Program-made: the position numbers and the translations under genes
Shown: positions 58,578 to 64,000 of the stretch, piece after piece
Position numbering within the stretch: position 1 is the stretch's first letter
Layout: each line of letters starts with the position of its first letter
DNA from: Zantedeschia hybrid cultivar
Lineage: Eukaryota; Streptophyta; Magnoliopsida; Alismatales; Araceae
Direction of reading: 5' to 3'
DNA length: 64,000 nt
Assembly: GCA_030544215.1 (NCBI GenBank)
Contig: JARZZO010000003.1
Coordinates: forward strand, 320,001 to 384,000
The notes under the pieces: model-generated
Database searches by the model: none
The model's input: only the letters and a program-made list of their open reading frames with translations
What the model was told of the DNA's origin: nothing

Positions 58578-61092
58578 TTACAAACCAACCCAATAAGAAC
58601 GACCGCCACAGTTGTGGATCGGTGATGCAGTGGGTGACGTCACGCACCATTCATACCACACCTGAAAATGACAAGGAAACCAGAGGTAAGATTACCTTAA
58701 TTACTCGACCAACATGAAAGCAAATCCATGATGCATCCGCACCAACAGCTTCAGTGGCAATTATTAACGTATACAACATGCAGCACCTTTGTACTGCCGC
58801 AGCACCTCCAGACATGGACCTCCATGGGGCTCCCTGGGCCCACGGTTATTGGTGTCCGCAATGGGAAAAAAATTGGAAACCTGGTTGGAGAGGAAGAGGA
58901 AGTGAGCCACCACTACGCCACTAACCCATGAATAAAGCATTGAAACTGGACAGCACATCAGACATGCACATACCAGCTGAACATGTTTGGTGTTGCCGTG
59001 GTGGGTTCAATACCAAGATGGACATCTCTGTACAGTATGGCATCGAAATATCCTGCAAATCCTGCGGAGAAAGGATAAAGCAACAAAATAATAAACTTAG
59101 ATGCTGCCTGAACAGGAAAACCTGCGAATTTGTATTATCCACGGTAATCACACAATGATTTTAAAAAAAACCTATGCTAATTCCACAATCCAAAGCAGGT
59201 CAGTAATAGATGAACACGCAGGATGTAAACAAAGAGATGGTCATTTAGAAATGAACGTGTGGAATATAAACATGTTACTGTCCAAGCCAGAACAGGTGAG
59301 AGACATGACCACTTAAAGATGAATATACATAGTATAAACAATACTAATTATGCAACACATGCCAGGTCTCGAACCTGGCCATTAAAGGATGAATATGCAT
59401 GACATAAACATCCTGGTTGTGCAACCCAAACAATTTCCTGACCTGGCCTTTCAAAGATGAATACAGAATCTAGAAATATTGATTATGCATGCAAACTATG
59501 ATGAGTGGAATATCGACATGGGTGTCAAACATTGACACAGGCATGCGTGTCAGACATGGTAAAGTTTTAAAATAGAACACGAGGACAAGAAAAGTCTATA
59601 AAATATATTGACATTCATATATACTAATTCATCCATATAATAAAAGTACGATTATTGAAACTTATTTCAAACATAAATAATACGATTGAAGTATAATGAA
59701 TGTTAGCATACAAACAAGTAGTCTGAAGAAATATCTCTCATTCATTTTGGAATTCTTCCTAGAATAGTGTCAGACACAAGTGTCCAAGTATTGCGACGTG
59801 TTTAAGTATCCAAAACAACTCTCTGATGCAAATAGAAGTATCCATCATATCATAGCATCCAAGTAATGAGGGAGCAAAAAGATTCCAGATCATTGTTCTA
59901 TGTTTCTGGAAGGCTCAAGATGGGAGCAAAAAATCATGATTAATTCAATCACGAACTTCAAATATTAAGCTAGAGTATGAATTAGATTTTAGGCAGCATA
60001 CCGTGCACCATAGCTGATCCAGTGTCAGAAGGTATCTGAAAATGCAATTTCTTATACCTCTCATTGCTCTTGTGGGAGTAGTTTGGGTGGGCAAATGTGA
60101 ACACCTAAGCAATACCCAGAGATAAGCAATAAGTCAGATTATTATAGATAAAGGATGCTATTGTACCACACTTTTTACCACACTCATTGGGAGTCATTCG
60201 ATGACTTGATCAAAGAGCTCTCATTAACTGCATTAGTTGCACAAAAAGTTGCATTAAAGTGAACTTTAATGAGAACCATCTAATCAAGAGATCAAACGGT
60301 TCCCAATGAATGTGGCAAAGAGGATGGTAAAAAGTGTGGTACAACAACATTCCTCTTATAGATAAGGTTGACGAGGGACACAATTGAAAGTGAAGATTTG
60401 GCGGACCATTACTCATCAAACCCAAGAAATAGGAAAAGCGACATCTGACACCTAAATTTAAGAAAAAGCTCGGGAAAAGAAAGCTCACAGGTTGAGAAGG
60501 AGCAAGTTTGGCCACTCTATGCAACTTGACAACATATGCTGTTTCAAAGTGTTCAAGGTCCTTATGTGACTTCACCTGTGTAACCCAAAAAAAGTGGACT
60601 CAGAGAACAAGAAGTAGCACGAATGGTAAGCTAGCTTGGACCTCAGGGATACATACATCATTGTACAACTTTGATGCAGTCACTGGTTGAATAAAACTTG
60701 TATACCTGGCAAAACCATTTGCCGACTAAACATCAGAATAAACACCGTGAAAGAATGAGTCTAAATAACATCAACCAGCATTGAGCCGGGCTCTATGCAG
60801 AAAACATACGATGATGGAATTGAAATGCCATCCTCCTTCAAGAATCTCTGTGCTCCATCAAGGCACTCGGGTGACAGTTCATTATCACCAAAAGAGCCCA
60901 ACAACTCACTTACCTAACCAAGCAGCAAGGCAAAGATATATTAACAAAAAAAATGATAACCTACAAGATAATAAATATTAAATTAGCTGGTTTATTTACC
61001 AGAATATCAGCTTTTTCAGGGGCCTCCCAGCAACGCATATCACAGGAAACAATGGTGACAAGCTTCTCCCAACCCTCGAGTTTGATTAAGCT
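58578..61092 (-). CDS. PRMT5: Protein arginine N-methyltransferase 5, C-terminal part (5' exons not in view)
   Basis: Eight exons on the minus strand: 61092-61000, 60913-60810, 60705-60657, 60575-60489, 60104-60002, 59061-58974, 58880-58787, 58661-58578 (stop TAA); 233 residues, all GT-AG, all phases close. Type II enzyme making symmetric dimethylarginine on histones and Sm proteins; in Arabidopsis the gene is also SKB1/CAU1. Visible: the double-E catalytic loop SELLGSFGDNELSPECLDG with both glutamates, then the beta-barrel: IPSSYTSFIQPVTASKLYND, FETAYVVKLHRVAKLAPSQP, VFTFAHPNYSHKSNERYKK, GFAGYFDAILYRDVHLGIEP, NMFSWFPIFFPLRTPIT, EVHVWRCCGSTKVWYEW and C-terminus GGRSYWVGL. The TIM barrel and SAM-binding motif I (about 400 residues) must lie beyond an intron longer than 2.9 kb, presumably past the window edge. 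No damage is seen. Confidence 0.93.
59240..59500. repeat. Degenerate minisatellite in a PRMT5 intron
   Basis: About four diverged units, near 59245, 59309, 59379 and 59447, each built on 'aaagatgaatat.ca...ataaaca', spaced 64-70 bp. Confidence 0.6.
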
Positions 61093-62830
61093 CTACACAA
61101 AATGGGGGGAAAGGGAAAAAATTAGGATTACACAGATTCCTCAAAAGATGTTCAAGAATATGATTTCAGCAAACCTTCCAGGCATCTGAACAGAATTTTT
61201 TGCATTCCAAATTAACAGAAAGAAAATAGCTAATAAACAGAGAGAATATTTTGCAGGATGCTGCAATGATGCTCAGAAGAAACAACATACTTTTCATCAC
61301 ATTGTGAATCCATTTTCAGGTAACACCATGTTTTGGATTAATTTTTACAGTTGGTTAACTAACAACCAATAACTGAAATACAGTGCTCTCCTGCGCCGTC
61401 CCGCTCTGCGAGGCATCATTTTCTTGCATCCCATTATGTATTAAGAGGATCTGGTATGAGACATCTGATCCACAGGAGTCTCCCAAAACTAGATCTTCAA
61501 GAAAAATTAGATAGCAACCTATTCACAAACCCTTTAATAAAAGGCAAAGATATAGTCGCAAATGCATGGGAATACCATAAGGACTTCGGTCCAATTAATC
61601 ATCTTAGCATGTCCCAAATAAAGTGAACTTTGTTAGCTTCCTCTATAAGAGGACCTCAGTGATGATATATCAAATTTCTATGGGCAAATAAGGCAATAAC
61701 CAAGTTCCATGACCGGTAGTCACTTTGTTTTAACAACTAGAGAACAACCAACAGGCTGACCCCTGCCTTGCATGAATGTGCAATGCTAGCAGTCCCACCA
61801 AGTCTGGCAGCACAGATCAGCCAGGTCACATGGACACTATCAAACCAAAAACCTCTAACCATATGCCATCCTGATACAAGGCTTACACCTACCCACGTAG
61901 ATGCATGTAAAGATTGTCAACTCGAGGATCAAGCCTTTGGACTAAAGATAAACCTCCGGGCATTGAAGCCAACCACACAAAATACTCCTGGGTCCAAACT
62001 ATTTAAATTTTATAAATTCATTTAGATTTAGTGTTCAATAAAGGATTCCACATTCATGAAAAGAACTAGAACAAGAAGCAGCCTATAGAAACTTGGATAC
62101 AATGTAACAAAAAATGCCACGGGATGCTGCCTGGAACCTCCAACATAAGTGCCTCCTATTTAGGTCATTCCATTTTGTTTATTCCTTAGCACTGTAAACC
62201 TTTCTATTCTAGAAATATTAATGTGCATGCACCAATGAGGAGAAAGAGCATTAATGTGCATGCACCATAAAGAAGGAAGAGCTCATGTTATCTCCACTTC
62301 TCAAACAAAATATAGGAGGATAAAAGAACGCAGGCCAATGCATCTGGACTTCATCACAGCCAACTTGGTGCATAACCTGAGGGACTTTTGACCCATCATA
62401 GCTGGTGGCCCTTTGGTATAGGGCGAGAGCCCATCAACTCACAGGGTGGTGGTTTTTACCCTTGCACTCCCACAAAAGAAGAATAAAAGAAACAACAAAA
62501 ATCACAACAAAATCAAAATCTAAAATTAATGGCATGATGCTCTTGTAAAGTTTCTTGCACCAACAAAAGTCAATGATTTAAACATATAATGTGACAAAAA
62601 TGTTGAGAACAATAAATATAACATGCAGATTGTAATGTTACAACATTTTAGTCTGTTTAATTTAATAATAACGTTAAAAGCAAATAATAGACCTCACCTC
62701 AAGAAGATGGCATTATGACAAGACATTATATTAATATTTTCAAAGAGAATCAAGCAGATGGAAAAAATGTGAGAAGAAAAATGAAACTACACATGCTTGT
62801 CAGCTTGACATAAGACAGAGATAAAGAACC
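61093..62830. other. PRMT5 intron sequence, no exon recognised
   Basis: Upstream (5') of the first recognised PRMT5 exon. AT-rich, no PRMT5-like coding segment found in minus-strand frames and no clear transposon protein. Two near-identical phrases 'attaatgtgcatgcacca' occur at about 62217 and 62251. Confidence 0.4.
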
Positions 62831-62838
62831 CCACAAAG

Positions 62839-63013
62839 CACGGAAGGCAGGATCAGCCGATCCCCATCCGGATCGGCAAATTCGGATCGGGATCAGCCGG
62901 TGCCGATCCAGCCGGAATCGGCCAATCCTGGCCAATTTGGGCCACTTTCGGCCGATCCGGATCGGGGTCAGTGGGTCCCGATCCGGCCGGCCGATCCGAT
63001 CTGGAATTCCCTG
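62839..63013. mobile_element. hAT-type MITE, 175 bp, perfect 8-bp TSD
   Basis: Flanked by the identical 8-mer CCACAAAG (62831-62838 and 63014-63021). The left end reads CACGGAAGGCAGGATCAGCC and the reversed right end CAGGGAATTCCAGATCGG. The interior is almost entirely 'gatcggcc / ggatcgggatc' motifs, like the subterminal regions of the hAT element at 25207-28706. Confidence 0.8.
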
Positions 63014-63061
63014 CCACAAAGGCCAAAACCGACAAAGAACATGCACCCTTTTGACAGATAC

Positions 63062-63110
<49 letters not shown>

Positions 63111-64000
63111 GACAAAGAAGAAAAAAATGGCAAGCATTTCAGCTGAACTAAAGACCTAGAAACATGAGTCAAGTATATTTTAAGGGCATTAATATACAAT
63201 ACAGCAACCTAAATAGGCAGAACCTCTAAAAAGGACGGAAGCAATAATAACTGTTGAAGCAGTAGACTGGTCCAAGATGTATAGTTGGCCACCATTTAAA
63301 GCAGTGTTTCAATGGAATCAGCGAGAGGAGATTTCAAGGAGCACTCTATATTAGATGATTTTGCCTTTCATATGATCTTGCAAAGGAGACTTCAAGAAGC
63401 ACTCCACAAAGGAGCCAAGATTTTGTACTGTTCTGATGTAGTTTTGTTTAATAATCAAACTGAAAATGTCTACAGCTGTTTTAATATTAAACATAGTCGG
63501 GCTTTACTCCGTTGAAAGCTCACCTTTTTTACTAATAAAACAAATCGAGCACACGTTGAGTTCTCTGAACATGGGCAGAAAGAGGTTTGTTACAGACTAT
63601 TAAATGTGCCAACAAGATTACTCTTTTTATCCCTACATATTAATCAAGCCTAAAAGGTGAGATATGAACAAATTCTAAATGATTATGAACATATTCTAAA
63701 CGAGCTATTAAACAATAATTACTGAACTACCGAATAAACATAATCAAGTATGCTCACAAATAAACATTCAAGCTTACCTGTATTCCATGTCACCCATCAA
63801 TTAAACAAGCCTAAACTTTACTTTTACTCAAGTTCATCGGTTAATCTGAATTAACTGAGCCAAAACAAGTGTCTGCTAACCAACTTCTGAATCGTTCACT
63901 GAGTATGCAAATTCACAAAAAACACTAAGATTTTTTTAAAATGCATAAACCAATAAGATTAAGGTTATTAGTCCTGACAGTCAAGGTTAGTACCCTGCTT
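63014..64000. other. AT-rich sequence, probably PRMT5 intron
   Basis: Contains (TA)n and (GA)n at about 63061-63110. No exon of PRMT5 or another gene was recognised before the window edge. Confidence 0.35.

Overview
The window is nuclear DNA of a flowering plant. The evidence is four intron-rich genes with plant-type products, AT-rich non-coding DNA, and a dense layer of plant transposons (Ty3/gypsy Tat lineage, Ty1/copia, L1 and RTE LINEs, hAT, Tourist-like MITE, Cassandra-type TRIM). The GC-rich Tat element and the long transposon-filled introns suggest a monocot, perhaps a palm. That is an inference, not something the sequence proves.

Layout. 1-1974: AT-rich DNA with degenerate repeats and one hAT-type MITE. 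1975-13023: a complete Ty3/gypsy Tat-lineage retrotransposon with a perfect 5-bp target-site duplication (TSD), two RNase H domains, an internal 146-bp satellite-like array and an antisense ORF; its coding regions are broken by four in-frame stops. 14588-20375 (minus): a MYB-CC (PHR1-like) transcription factor gene, with an RTE LINE remnant in one intron. 22.8-31.4 kb: a three-level nest in which an L1 LINE was split by an LTR-type element, itself split by a defective hAT transposon; a Tourist-like MITE sits elsewhere in the same L1. 31.8-32.3 kb: possible spliced leader exons on the minus strand. 33.7-35 kb: a hAT MITE and a foldback element. 35876-48145 (minus): an Aha1 N-domain Hsp90 co-chaperone gene with a 7.7-kb first intron holding copia, LTR, hAT and Cassandra-like remnants. 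50763-55740 (minus): a CWF21/SRRM2-like spliceosomal protein gene. 58578-61092 (minus): the last eight exons found for PRMT5, whose 5' part is not visible here.

All four host genes lie on the minus strand. They encode unrelated housekeeping or regulatory proteins (phosphate-starvation transcription, Hsp90 regulation, splicing, arginine methylation), so nothing suggests a functional cluster. I reconstructed exon boundaries by hand from splice dinucleotides, reading phase and family conservation; phases close exactly for every gene. I found no clearly new biological system. The most distinctive items are the young Tat element (chimeric deletion in one LTR, amplified 146-bp array, antisense ORF), a family of hAT-related elements with CG-rich subterminal repeats, a GC-AG intron in the Aha1 gene, unusual substitutions in the MYB domain, a Cassandra-type TRIM carrying 5S rRNA sequence, and a pair of long near-perfect palindromes.
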